A stretch of DNA of 64,000 nt. Source: an uncultured Porphyromonadaceae bacterium. GTDB lineage: Bacteria > Bacteroidota > Bacteroidia > Bacteroidales > Muribaculaceae. Location: NCBI GenBank assembly GCA_900550395.1, contig URSD01000001.1, positions 69,775 through 133,774 of the forward strand, in the 5' to 3' direction. The notes under the pieces were generated by a model. The model was not told the origin of the DNA and searched no databases. It saw only the letters and a list, made by a program, of their open reading frames with translations. Positions 27,110 to 35,224 of this stretch are shown here, in pieces (within the stretch, counting starts at the first letter, position 1; every line of letters starts with the position of its first letter). The position numbers and the translations under genes are program-made.

Positions 27110-28249
27110 ATGAAACAGCTGATTACCATACTTATTGCGCTGGCAGGCGCCATGACGTGTGCCGCGCAGGATTCCGCCCCCGGACGCGTTGCAGAGACCG
27201 CGGTGCCTGAGGCCCGCTATCCGCGTGTGCTTGCCGACGGCCGCGCCGTGTTCGCCGTCGCCGCCCCTGACGCCGGAGATGTGAAAGTAGACATATGCGG
27301 TCGCAAATACGACATGAGCCGCGACGCCGACGGCATGTGGACGGCCACGACCGACCCTCTCGTGCCCGGATTCCACTATTACTTCCTGCTGGTTGACGGC
27401 GTCAGCGTCATCGACCCCTCGAGCGAGACTTTCTACGGCTGCGGGCGTCAGGCCGGTGGCATCGAGATACCGGAAAGCGCCGAGGAAGCCGCCTACTATA
27501 CGTTCGACCCCTCCATCCCTCACGGACAGGTGCGCGAGTGCCGCTATTACTCTGCCACTGAGGGAGCTCCGCGCCGCTGCTATGTATATACCCCAGCTGC
27601 CTACGAGACCGACACCGAGGCGCGCTTCCCCGTGCTTTACCTCCAGCACGGCATGGGCGAGGACGAGCGCGGATGGCACACCCAGGGCAAAATGGCCGAG
27701 ATTCTCGACAACATGACGGCGGCCGGCAAATGCCGACCGATGATAGTGGTGATGGACTACGGCAACTGCGGCTATATCCACGGCGCGCGCCCGGGCGAGA
27801 AGCGCGACGACTTCGGCGCCACGTTCACGCCCATACTCCTTGACGAGCTGATACCCTACATCGACCGTACTTTCCGTACGCTGCCCGACCGCGAGAACCG
27901 CGCCATGGCCGGCCTCTCATGGGGCGGCCACCAGACCTTGCAGACCACGCTGCACCATCTGGACCGCTTCGCCCACATAGGCTCTTTCAGCGGCGCTCTG
28001 TTTTTCGATCCCGAAAATATCCGCGGAATCTACGACGGTGTGTTCGCCGACGCCGATGCGTTCAACTCGCGCGTGCGCACGTTCTTCCTCTCGAAAGGCA
28101 CGGAGGAGGGATTTGCAAGCGACAAAATCAGCGCGGCTCTGACGCGTGCGGGCATAAGGAATGTCTACTATGAGTCGCCCGGCACGCACCACGAGTGGCT
28201 CACATGGCGTCGCTCGCTGCGCGAGTTCCTTCCGTTGTTGTTCCGATAG
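27110..28249 (+). CDS. Secreted CE1/esterase-D-like carbohydrate esterase
   Basis: A 379-residue exported hydrolase with signal peptide MKQLITILIALAGAMTCAAQ. An N-terminal immunoglobulin-like domain resembling CBM48/E-set folds (about 30-140) is followed by an alpha/beta-hydrolase domain. The nucleophile is in GLSWGG (Ser270), the catalytic histidine in GTHHEW (about 360), and YLQHGMGEDERGW marks the oxyanion region. Such proteins remove feruloyl, acetyl or similar esters from plant polysaccharides; the substrate here is unknown. The ATG at 27110 is chosen because it gives the signal peptide. Confidence 0.85.
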   Translation: MKQLITILIALAGAMTCAAQDSAPGRVAETAVPEARYPRVLADGRAVFAVAAPDAGDVKVDICGRKYDMSRDADGMWTATTDPLVPGFHYYFLLVDGVSVIDPSSETFYGCGRQAGGIEIPESAEEAAYYTFDPSIPHGQVRECRYYSATEGAPRRCYVYTPAAYETDTEARFPVLYLQHGMGEDERGWHTQGKMAEILDNMTAAGKCRPMIVVMDYGNCGYIHGARPGEKRDDFGATFTPILLDELIPYIDRTFRTLPDRENRAMAGLSWGGHQTLQTTLHHLDRFAHIGSFSGALFFDPENIRGIYDGVFADADAFNSRVRTFFLSKGTEEGFASDKISAALTRAGIRNVYYESPGTHHEWLTWRRSLREFLPLLFR

Positions 28250-28251
28250 GA

Positions 28252-28890
28252 TTACTTCACGCGTATGAGCGTCAGGCCGTCGCGCAGGGGCAGGATCACG
28301 CGCTCTACGCGGGGGTCGGCCGCTACGTGGTCGTTGAACTCCAGCAGGCCGCGCGTCTGCGGGTCGCGCTCACGGTCGGGGTGCAGTATCTTACCACTCC
28401 ACAATGTATTGTCCGCGAGGATTATTCCTCCGGGGCTCATGCGCGGCACCAGTAGCTCATAGTATTGCACGTAACAGCGCTTGTTGGCGTCGATGAACGC
28501 CAGGTCCCACGGCGCCGGCAGCTGCGGCAGCACGTCCAGCGCGTCGCCCGTGTGCAGCACTATGCGTGCGCCGGGGTGAGGCGCGGCGAACAGTTCCTCC
28601 AGCTCGGGCTCCATCTCGTCGTCTATCTCTATTGTGTGCAGTTCGCCGTCGGCGGCCATGCCCTCGGCCAGACACAGGGCCGAGTAGCCAGTGAATGTGC
28701 CCAGCTCCACCGCGCGCCGCGGCCGCGTCAGCGCCGAGAGCATGCGCAGGATGCGCCCCTGCGCATGGCCCGAGCACATGCGCGGATACACGTGACGCGC
28801 GTATGTGCGGCGCCACAGCGCGTGCAGTGCGGGCGGCTCCGCGTCGATGTGCGCCGCTATGTAGTCGTCAAGTTCTTCATCGTTGCTCAT
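28252..28890 (-). CDS. SAM-dependent O-methyltransferase (class I, family 3)
   Basis: A 212-residue cytosolic methyltransferase. The SAM-binding motif is VELGTFTGYSALCLAEGM, then HTIEIDDEMEP, and the metal/catechol-type motif LAFIDANKRCYVQYYELL with ILADNTLWSGKI, as in caffeoyl-CoA/catechol-type O-methyltransferases. The ATG at 28890 is preferred over a TTG three codons upstream. A TAACTTTG box (28897-28904, minus strand) ends 6 nt before it, pointing to a leaderless mRNA. It converges with the esterase gene, with 2 nt between their ends. The substrate is unknown. Confidence 0.86.
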   Translation of the reverse strand: MSNDEELDDYIAAHIDAEPPALHALWRRTYARHVYPRMCSGHAQGRILRMLSALTRPRRAVELGTFTGYSALCLAEGMAADGELHTIEIDDEMEPELEELFAAPHPGARIVLHTGDALDVLPQLPAPWDLAFIDANKRCYVQYYELLVPRMSPGGIILADNTLWSGKILHPDRERDPQTRGLLEFNDHVAADPRVERVILPLRDGLTLIRVK

Positions 28891-28986
28891 AATCCGCAAA
28901 GTTAATGTATTTTTACGCTCTGAAAGTACATGAATCTGAAAAATTGCGTTAAATTTGCAATCAGAACCATATCCAAGTCAGAAACA

Positions 28987-29751
28987 ATGGCAAGCAGCAC
29001 CGACCGACGCGACAGCGTAGTGATAATACCGATGTACAATGAGCGAGAGAATGCGGCGACAATCATCGACGCCGTGATGGAATTGCCGCACGGCTTCGAC
29101 GTGCTCGTGATCGACGACAACTCGCCCGACGGCACTGCCGCCATCGTGCGCGAGAAGATGGCCCAGTACCCCGGCCGTGTGCTGCTCACCGAGCGCGCCG
29201 GCAAGCTCGGTCTCGGCACCGCCTACATCGAGGGCTTCCGCCGTGCGCTCGGCGCCGGTTACGACTATATCTTCGAGATGGATGCCGACTTCAGCCACAA
29301 CCCCAAGGATCTGGAGCGCCTCTACAAGGCTTGCGCCGAGGATGGCGCCGACGTGGCCGTGGGCTCGCGCTATGTCACCGGCGTGAACGTCGTCAACTGG
29401 CCCATGGGGCGTGTGCTCATGTCCTACTATGCCAGCAAGTACGTGCGCCTCGTCACGGGCATACCGATCCACGACACCACCGCCGGCTTCGTGTGCTACC
29501 GCCGCCGCGTGCTTGAGGCGTTCGACCTCGACGCCATCCGTTTCAAGGGCTATGCCTTCCAGATAGAGATGAAATTCACGGCCCACTGCATGGGCTTCCG
29601 CGTGGTGGAGGTGCCTATCGTATTCGTGAACCGAGTGCTCGGCACTTCCAAGATGAACAGCTCCATCTTCGGCGAAGCCGTCTTCGGCGTCATCCGCTTG
29701 AAGTGGGACAGCCTGTTCCGGAAATACCCTAAGAGAGAGTTAAAAAGTTAA
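28987..29751 (+). CDS. Polyprenol-phosphate mannosyltransferase-like GT2
   Basis: A 254-residue glycosyltransferase close to dolichol-phosphate mannose synthase. It opens VVIIPMYNERENAATIIDAV, has VIDDNSPDGTAAIV, the EMDADFSHNP metal site and the GSRYVTGVNVVNWPMGR segment. The DPM-type VLGTSKMNSSIFGEA motif lies near the end. It probably charges a polyprenol phosphate with mannose or another hexose for envelope glycans. The ATG at 28987 matches family length, and a TAAATTTG box lies at 28950-28957. The stop codon lies inside a 9-bp tandem repeat. Confidence 0.88.
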   Translation: MASSTDRRDSVVIIPMYNERENAATIIDAVMELPHGFDVLVIDDNSPDGTAAIVREKMAQYPGRVLLTERAGKLGLGTAYIEGFRRALGAGYDYIFEMDADFSHNPKDLERLYKACAEDGADVAVGSRYVTGVNVVNWPMGRVLMSYYASKYVRLVTGIPIHDTTAGFVCYRRRVLEAFDLDAIRFKGYAFQIEMKFTAHCMGFRVVEVPIVFVNRVLGTSKMNSSIFGEAVFGVIRLKWDSLFRKYPKRELKS

Positions 29752-29783
29752 GGAGTTAAAGAGTTAAAGAGTTAAAGAGTTAA
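29737..29783. repeat. Short tandem repeat of a 9-bp unit
   Basis: About five imperfect copies of GTTAAAGAG run from the last codons of the GT2 gene into the intergenic space, followed by related ACTCCACACT-like short repeats to about 29829. Such runs are common simple-sequence features between Bacteroidales genes; no function is assigned. Confidence 0.85.
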
Positions 29784-29841
29784 GATAATAGCTCGCCTAT
29801 CTCTCACTTCTCACTCCACACTCCACACTGTGGGCTGCCCG

Positions 29842-30714
29842 CTACAGCTCTACGTTGAGGCGGAGGGTGCCGTCGCGCAGGGCGTTTTCAAAGAGCTGGC
29901 GGCGCACAGTGGCGTTAAAGCTGCGGCGGCGTTCGGTCAGCAGGCGCTCCTCTATCATGGGGCGCGCGGCCTCCTGCGGCATGGGACTGCCGGCGGGGAG
30001 CACGTCGGAGATTTCGAGCAGATAGGTGAAGCCGCCGAGCGATACGTCCAGATTGCGGTGCGAGCGCACATAGTCGGCCGGCACGGGGCCAAAGTCGTAG
30101 GGGATGCGCGCCTCCACCTGTTCCCAGTCTATCCAGCGGTCGCGGAAATAGTCATAATGGATTGCCGAGCCGAGTACGGCTTTCTCGAGACGGTCGATGT
30201 CATCGGGCCGCGTGGAACGGTACAGCCGCCGTATCGCCGGCAGCTCCGGCGCGTCGTCGGGCAGCTTGACGTAGACGCCGCGTATCAGCGGCCGTTGCAG
30301 CACGAAGTCGGCGCTGTGGCGTTCGTAATAGGCTGCCACGGTGCTGTCGCTGAACTGAGTGTTGCCCTCGGCCTCGGCGAACATCATGTCGCGGTAGCTC
30401 TGCATGATTAGGTCGCGGCGGTAGCGTGCCGTCAGGCGGTCTATTTCCTCCATGTCCACCTGTCCGGCGGCCACGTCCTCCGCCAGACGTGTTTCCACCC
30501 AGTTGCGTATGTAGGCATGGGCCAGGTGTGTGCTGTCGTCGGGCGATAGGCCTGCGGGGAGTGCGGCGGTCAGCTCGGCATGCGTCAGCGACTCGTCGCC
30601 TATGCCCGCAATCTCGCCGGCCGTGGCGGCGTTGCCGTCGCTGTGGCGGCATCCTGCGGACAGCAGCATGGCGGCAACGGTTGCCGCAGTGGCGAATCGC
30701 CGGGAGGTGCGCAC
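29842..30714 (-). CDS. SurA/parvulin-type chaperone-like lipoprotein
   Basis: A 290-residue lipoprotein (signal peptide ending LLSAGC). It has an N-terminal helical SurA-like domain (THAELTAALPAGLSPDD, YIRNWVETRLAEDVA) and a C-terminal helical part, but no clear parvulin signature in between, so peptidyl-prolyl isomerase activity is doubtful. It begins with GTG 1 nt after the stop codon of the parvulin gene, last in an operon with hisS and tsaB. A role in outer-membrane protein folding is inferred from the partner gene. Confidence 0.7.
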   Translation of the reverse strand: MRTSRRFATAATVAAMLLSAGCRHSDGNAATAGEIAGIGDESLTHAELTAALPAGLSPDDSTHLAHAYIRNWVETRLAEDVAAGQVDMEEIDRLTARYRRDLIMQSYRDMMFAEAEGNTQFSDSTVAAYYERHSADFVLQRPLIRGVYVKLPDDAPELPAIRRLYRSTRPDDIDRLEKAVLGSAIHYDYFRDRWIDWEQVEARIPYDFGPVPADYVRSHRNLDVSLGGFTYLLEISDVLPAGSPMPQEAARPMIEERLLTERRRSFNATVRRQLFENALRDGTLRLNVEL

Positions 30715-30715
30715 G

Positions 30716-32617
30716 TCAGAATGCCTTTTTGAGGAGCTTGCGGTTGATCTTCACGGTGTAGCGCTTGTGCAGCTGTTTCAGCCACTCGGCCTCGAGGGCG
30801 GCCTGATAGTCGGCCACCACGGCGGCGCGCACGTCGTCCGGCGTCTCGGGAGCGTCAATCACCTTGCCGCCGAAGGCAGCATAGTGTTCCCAGTTCTTGC
30901 TCTTTGCCTCGGGAGCAGGCGCTCCGAATCCGAGATAGTCGGTGACGGCGTTCTCGCCCTTGGCGGCAATCACGCGTTCCACCTTTATCTTGCGGCCGAA
31001 TTCCTTCTGCATGGCGGCAGTGAAAGCTGCGGGCGTGGCGGCGTTGAGCGTGGCGGCATATTCAAGAGCCTTCTGCAGGTCGGCGTCGCTGCCGGCAAAT
31101 ATCACGTAGCTCTTGAAGCGAGGCGCATCCCAGGCGTATTTGTCGCGGTTGGCCTCGAAGAATGCGTTCAGGCCCTCGGTATCCTTGGCGGCACGTTCCC
31201 ACACCTTGGTGTTGGCGATGTCGAAGAGCAGGATGCCGTCGCGGTATTCGTTGACGAGGTTGCGGTAGTCGGGATTCTCGGTCATGAGGCGGTCGCGGGC
31301 AGCATCCACGGCTTTCTGACGCATGGCTGCTGTTGCGGCGTTGCGCAGGGCCTTGGCACCGGCCGAGGCGTCCACGCCTGCAAGGCCCGGGGCTATTGCC
31401 GAGAAGGGCACCTTTTCGCCGCCAAGTGTGAAGGCCGTCAGGCCGGCGAATGCGGGCGTGCGCAGCAGCGAGTCGAGGGCGCCGGAGGCGGGCAGCGCGG
31501 CGGCCACGCGGCTGATGGCGTTGTCGTCGATGCGGCCGTCCAGACGGGCTACCTCGCGCTCGGCGAAGACGCGCTCGGGGGCGTTGGCGCGCTCGTCGCG
31601 CTCCATTGCTTTCGTGATTACGGGGCGCAGCTCGTCGAGGGTGCGGTTCTTGCGTGTGCCCTGCTTATAGATGATGTGCCAGCCGAAGTCGGTCTTGAAG
31701 GGTGCGGAGACGGTGCTGTCGGGCATGGCGAAGGCTATGCTGTCGAAGGGCTGCACCATCATGCCGCGGCCGAACCATCCCAGGTCGCCGCCGCGGCGTC
31801 CCGAGCCGGGGTCCTGCGAGTGCTTGCGGGCCAGGTCGGCGAACGCGTCGGGGTTGGCTGTCGCTATGGCGTATATGGAGTCGATGACGGTGCGGGCCGT
31901 GGCGGCTTCGGCGTCGCTCACGCCGCGGGTTACGCGCAGAATGTGCGCTGCATGCACCTCTCCCTGCGCCGGCTGTCGGCTCTCCACACGTATCAGATGC
32001 CATCCGAAGCCGCTGTTGACGGGCTCGGAAATCTGCTCTGCGGGAGTGTCGTAGGCGGCTTTCTCGAATGCCCAGGGGAAGTGGCCTGGCGTCACGGCGC
32101 CCATGCGTCCGCCGCGCCCCGACGAGTAGCGGTCGGTACTGAAGCGGCGCGCCGCGTCCTCAAATCCCAGTTTGCCGGCCGTGATGACGGTGCGCAGCGA
32201 GTCGGCCTGCCGGTGTCCTGCCTCTGTGGCGGGCAGCATGATGTGGCTCACCTGCACTTGGTCGGCATAGTGGCTGTAGGCTTCCTGCATGAGGCTGTCG
32301 GCCACGGCGTTGTCGCGCAGATAGGGCTTGGCGAGTTCGTCGCGGTACTGCGTGTATTCCGTGCGGAACGTGGCCGTGGTGTCGATGCCGGCAGCCTCGG
32401 CGTCGGCCACCTTCAGCTTATAGTCCACGAACATGTCGACGTAGCGGTCGATGGTCAGAGGCTCCAGCTGCTGGTTGTTGTTCTTGTTATAGAGATATTT
32501 GAACTCGCTGAGTCTCACGTCCTTGCCGGCGACAGTCATCAGCACCGGGTCCTTGTCGGCAGCGGAGGAGCATACTGCGCATGCGATGCCGATACAGCAT
32601 AGGATATGCTTTTTCAT
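30716..32617 (-). CDS. Periplasmic peptidyl-prolyl isomerase with two parvulin domains
   Basis: A 633-residue exported protein with signal peptide MKKHILCCIGIACAVCSSA. SurA-like helices precede two parvulin domains: the first includes VQVSHIMLPA and GFGWHLIRVESRQP, the second VHAAHILRVTRG, DPGSGRRGGDLGWFGRGMMV and DFGWHIIYKQG. A long helical C-terminal region follows. It probably assists folding of outer-membrane proteins. The start at 32617 gives the signal peptide. It is 53 nt downstream of tsaB and followed directly by a second SurA-like lipoprotein gene. Confidence 0.9.
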   Translation of the reverse strand: MKKHILCCIGIACAVCSSAADKDPVLMTVAGKDVRLSEFKYLYNKNNNQQLEPLTIDRYVDMFVDYKLKVADAEAAGIDTTATFRTEYTQYRDELAKPYLRDNAVADSLMQEAYSHYADQVQVSHIMLPATEAGHRQADSLRTVITAGKLGFEDAARRFSTDRYSSGRGGRMGAVTPGHFPWAFEKAAYDTPAEQISEPVNSGFGWHLIRVESRQPAQGEVHAAHILRVTRGVSDAEAATARTVIDSIYAIATANPDAFADLARKHSQDPGSGRRGGDLGWFGRGMMVQPFDSIAFAMPDSTVSAPFKTDFGWHIIYKQGTRKNRTLDELRPVITKAMERDERANAPERVFAEREVARLDGRIDDNAISRVAAALPASGALDSLLRTPAFAGLTAFTLGGEKVPFSAIAPGLAGVDASAGAKALRNAATAAMRQKAVDAARDRLMTENPDYRNLVNEYRDGILLFDIANTKVWERAAKDTEGLNAFFEANRDKYAWDAPRFKSYVIFAGSDADLQKALEYAATLNAATPAAFTAAMQKEFGRKIKVERVIAAKGENAVTDYLGFGAPAPEAKSKNWEHYAAFGGKVIDAPETPDDVRAAVVADYQAALEAEWLKQLHKRYTVKINRKLLKKAF

Positions 32618-32670
32618 TGCGTAGGGATTTGATTTTCTGCTATAATAACGCGCGAGGTCGCCTTTTATTG

Positions 32671-33369
32671 TCAAAACGGCTTCTTGGGCTTCGTGGCCTG
32701 GAAGTCCTTGAGGTATTCGGGAGTGCTGTAGGCCAGGTCGAGGAACTCGCGTCGGCTCCACTTCAGCTCGGCCAGGGCTACCATGTCGACGGCCAGCGGC
32801 TGCACCTCGGGCACGAACACGGCGCCCGGTCGCTCCTCCAGCAGGGGCCTCGCTTTGTCGCTGCCGTTGCCGAAGAACAGCACCGGGCGACCCGTGTCGG
32901 TCAGCTCCCGGTAGCTGTCGGCGTCCAGAATCAGCGGCTGCGGCTGCATCAGCGGCGTCAGGGCGAAGTCGTAGGCCGCCGTGTACACCTCCATGCGTCG
33001 TGCGTCGATCATCGGCACGAAGATGGCCTTCGGGTCGATGTCGAGGGTCGAGAACATCACGCGCGTAGCCAGGAGCTCCAGCGTGCTTATGCCTATCAGC
33101 GGCACATCCAGGGCGTAGGCCAGACCCTTGGCCTCGCTGAGCCCGATGCGCAGGCCCGTGTAGCTGCCCGGGCCGAGGCTCACGGCCACGGCGTCAAGGC
33201 GCATCTCGTGGTCGGCGGCGAAGTCGAGGCAGTGCTTCACGTAGCCGCTGATGAGCGCCGCGTGGTTGCGGCCCCCGAAGTCCTCGTCGTGCATCAGTAT
33301 CTGCCCTTCGGCCGTCAGGGCCGCCGAGCACACGTCGGCCGATGTCTCTATGTTCAGTATTACAGCCAT
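32671..33369 (-). CDS. tsaB: tRNA threonylcarbamoyladenosine biosynthesis protein TsaB
   Basis: A 232-residue ASKHA-fold protein: ILNIETSADVCSAALTAEG, FGGRNHAALISGYV and SLGPGSYTGLRIGLSEAKGLAYAL, the TsaB signature. With TsaD and TsaE it forms the t6A modification complex for ANN-decoding tRNAs. It overlaps hisS by 10 nt, so the two are co-translated. Confidence 0.93.
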   Translation of the reverse strand: MAVILNIETSADVCSAALTAEGQILMHDEDFGGRNHAALISGYVKHCLDFAADHEMRLDAVAVSLGPGSYTGLRIGLSEAKGLAYALDVPLIGISTLELLATRVMFSTLDIDPKAIFVPMIDARRMEVYTAAYDFALTPLMQPQPLILDADSYRELTDTGRPVLFFGNGSDKARPLLEERPGAVFVPEVQPLAVDMVALAELKWSRREFLDLAYSTPEYLKDFQATKPKKPF

Positions 33370-34718
33370 TTTTCCATCTCCTCGGCGCGGACGCGCTGCT
33401 GCTCGCCCGTAGCCATGTTCTTGAGGGTCACGGTGCCGTCGGCCATCTCCTCCTCGCCTATGATGGCTACGAAGGGGATGTGCAGGGCGTCGGCGTAGCC
33501 CATCTGTTTCTTCATCTTTGCGGCGTCGGGATACACCTCGGCGGGGATGTCGAGGCGGCGCAGGCGCATGGCGGCGCGCAGCGACGCCTCAGCTTCCTTC
33601 TGCCCCATGTTCAGGAATATCACCCGCGTGGAGTTCTGCGCCTCGGCGGGGTAGAGGTCGAGGGCGTTGAGCACGTCGTAGATGCGGTCGGCGCCGAAGC
33701 TGATGCCCACGCCCGAGAGGCCCGGCATGCCGAAGACGCCCGTAAGGTTGTCGTAGCGTCCGCCGCCCGTGATGCTGCCGATGGCTACGTCGCGGGCCTT
33801 CACCTCGATGATGGTGCCCGTGTAGTAGTTCAGGCCGCGGGCCAGGGCCACGTCCAGCTCCAGCTCGGCGCGCAGGCCCGTGGCGCGCAGGCCGTCGGTC
33901 ACCTCGCGCAGCTCCCTGACGCCGAGCGCGCCCGTAGGATTGTCCGCTAACAGTGCGTCCAGTGCGTCCAGGCGTTCCTCCAGGGTGCCGCCTATCGCCA
34001 GGATGGGGCGCAGCGCGTCGATGGCGCCGCAGTCCAGGCCGCGCTCGGCCAGCTCGGCGCATACGTTGTCCATGCCTATCTTGTCAATCTTGTCGATGGC
34101 CGTGGTGATGTCTATCAGCTTGTCAGGCGCGCCTATGTGCTCGGCTATGCCGGCCAGCACCTTGCGGTTGTTGAGCTTGATGGTGATGCGTATGCCCAGG
34201 CGTGCGAACACCTCGTCCACCAGGCTCAGCAGCTCCACCTCGTTGAGCAGCGAGTCGCTGCCCACCACGTCGGCGTCGCACTGGTAGAACTCGCGGTAGC
34301 GGCCCTTCTGCGGACGGTCGGCGCGCCATACGGGCTGAATCTGATAGCGCTTGAAGGGCATCTGCAATTCGTTGCGGTGCTGCACCACGAAGCGGGCGAA
34401 GGGCACCGTCAGGTCGTAGCGCAGGCCTTTCTCGCACACCTTCGCGGCCAGACGGGCAGCCTCGCCGCCGCTGAGCGCCTCCGGCTCCAGGCCGGCGCAC
34501 CAGTCGCCACTGTTCAGAATCTTGAACAGCAGTTTGTCGCCCTCCTCGCCGTATTTGCCCATCAGCGTAGAGAGGTTTTCCATCGCCGGAGTCTCGATGG
34601 GCCGGAAGCCGTAAAGGCGGAACACACTGCGGATTGTATCGAAAATATAGTTGCGGCGTGCCATTTCGGCTGCGCCGAAGTCTCGCGTACCTTTAGGTAT
34701 CGACGGTTTCTGTGCCAT
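33360..34718 (-). CDS. hisS: Histidyl-tRNA synthetase
   Basis: A 452-residue class II aminoacyl-tRNA synthetase. Motif 1 region is GTRDFGAAEMARRNYIFD; motif 2 contains RADRPQKGRYREFYQCDADV; histidine-binding ARGLNYYTGTIIEV and motif 3 GGGRYDNL with GISFGADRI follow, then an anticodon-binding domain from about residue 360. It is the first gene of the hisS-tsaB-parvulin-lipoprotein operon. A TAATTTTG box on the minus strand near 34738-34745 is the likely -7 element. Confidence 0.95.
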   Translation of the reverse strand: MAQKPSIPKGTRDFGAAEMARRNYIFDTIRSVFRLYGFRPIETPAMENLSTLMGKYGEEGDKLLFKILNSGDWCAGLEPEALSGGEAARLAAKVCEKGLRYDLTVPFARFVVQHRNELQMPFKRYQIQPVWRADRPQKGRYREFYQCDADVVGSDSLLNEVELLSLVDEVFARLGIRITIKLNNRKVLAGIAEHIGAPDKLIDITTAIDKIDKIGMDNVCAELAERGLDCGAIDALRPILAIGGTLEERLDALDALLADNPTGALGVRELREVTDGLRATGLRAELELDVALARGLNYYTGTIIEVKARDVAIGSITGGGRYDNLTGVFGMPGLSGVGISFGADRIYDVLNALDLYPAEAQNSTRVIFLNMGQKEAEASLRAAMRLRRLDIPAEVYPDAAKMKKQMGYADALHIPFVAIIGEEEMADGTVTLKNMATGEQQRVRAEEMEKWL

Positions 34719-34832
34719 AGTCGTTGAATTTCAGATTGCAAAATTACTCATTTTGCTGAATATATGCAAAGCAAGCCGCAGGATGAGGCAATTATGGCGC
34801 AAGAGATACAAAAATAGAGAGTTTTTATTATG

Positions 34833-34995
34833 GAGGGTGTTATCGATACAAAAATACAGAAATCACAAAAATAACAGAGTTAAATTTTTAGATGGCAGGG
34901 AAGGGGAGAGATACAGAGAGACATAAGGTCATAAGCGACAAAAAATAAATATGTTATTTCTGTGATTTCTGTATTTTTGTTTCGATAACACCCTC
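34833..34995. repeat. Long intergenic inverted repeat (copy 1 of a dispersed family)
   Basis: Arms of 44 nt at 34833-34876 and 34952-34995 match at 42 positions. The outer end reads GAGGGTGTTATCGATAC and its complement. The loop and right arm (from ACATAAGGTCATAAGC at 34921) recur at 37448-37530, so this is a repeated family rather than a local palindrome. Confidence 0.9.
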
Positions 34996-35033
34996 ATCCC
35001 CTCTTACCTATACACTCTCAACTATCAACTCTC

Positions 35034-35077
35034 CAATAAAAAACCGCATCGCCGGACACTCACGTGCTCGGCGATGC
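35034..35077 (-). terminator. Terminator of the secreted-protein gene at 35225
   Basis: A perfect 9-bp stem (35069-35077 with 35046-35054) is followed on the minus strand by GGTTTTTTATT. It lies about 150 nt beyond the stop codon. Confidence 0.75.
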
Positions 35078-35224
35078 TTTTCAATAAACAACATTCTTAA
35101 CCCTTTCGGGCAAGATTTTTCTTTCAGAGTTGATAGTTGATAGGGGATAGGTAAGAGGAGGTCTGACGGCCTGCGGGTGCGCCCGCACCCTCTTACCTCT
35201 AAACTCTCAACTATAAACTAAACA

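Larger units (their letters stand above)
34735..35224. other. Repeat-rich intergenic region upstream of hisS
   Basis: No gene is supportable. It holds the hisS promoter, a long inverted repeat (34833-34995), the terminator of the secreted-protein gene that ends at 35225 (35034-35077), and three related copies of a block containing CTCTTACCT and CTCAACTATCAACTCT (about 34999-35034, 35125-35159 inverted, and 35189-35219). Confidence 0.75.

Noticed and set aside
29737..29829. Possible CRISPR array in the tandem repeats
   Set aside because: The unit is only 9 bp with no spacers; it is simple-sequence repetition.
30530..32602. Plus-strand open frame across the parvulin genes
   Set aside because: Antisense to a two-domain parvulin protein with signal peptide; no homology-like features.
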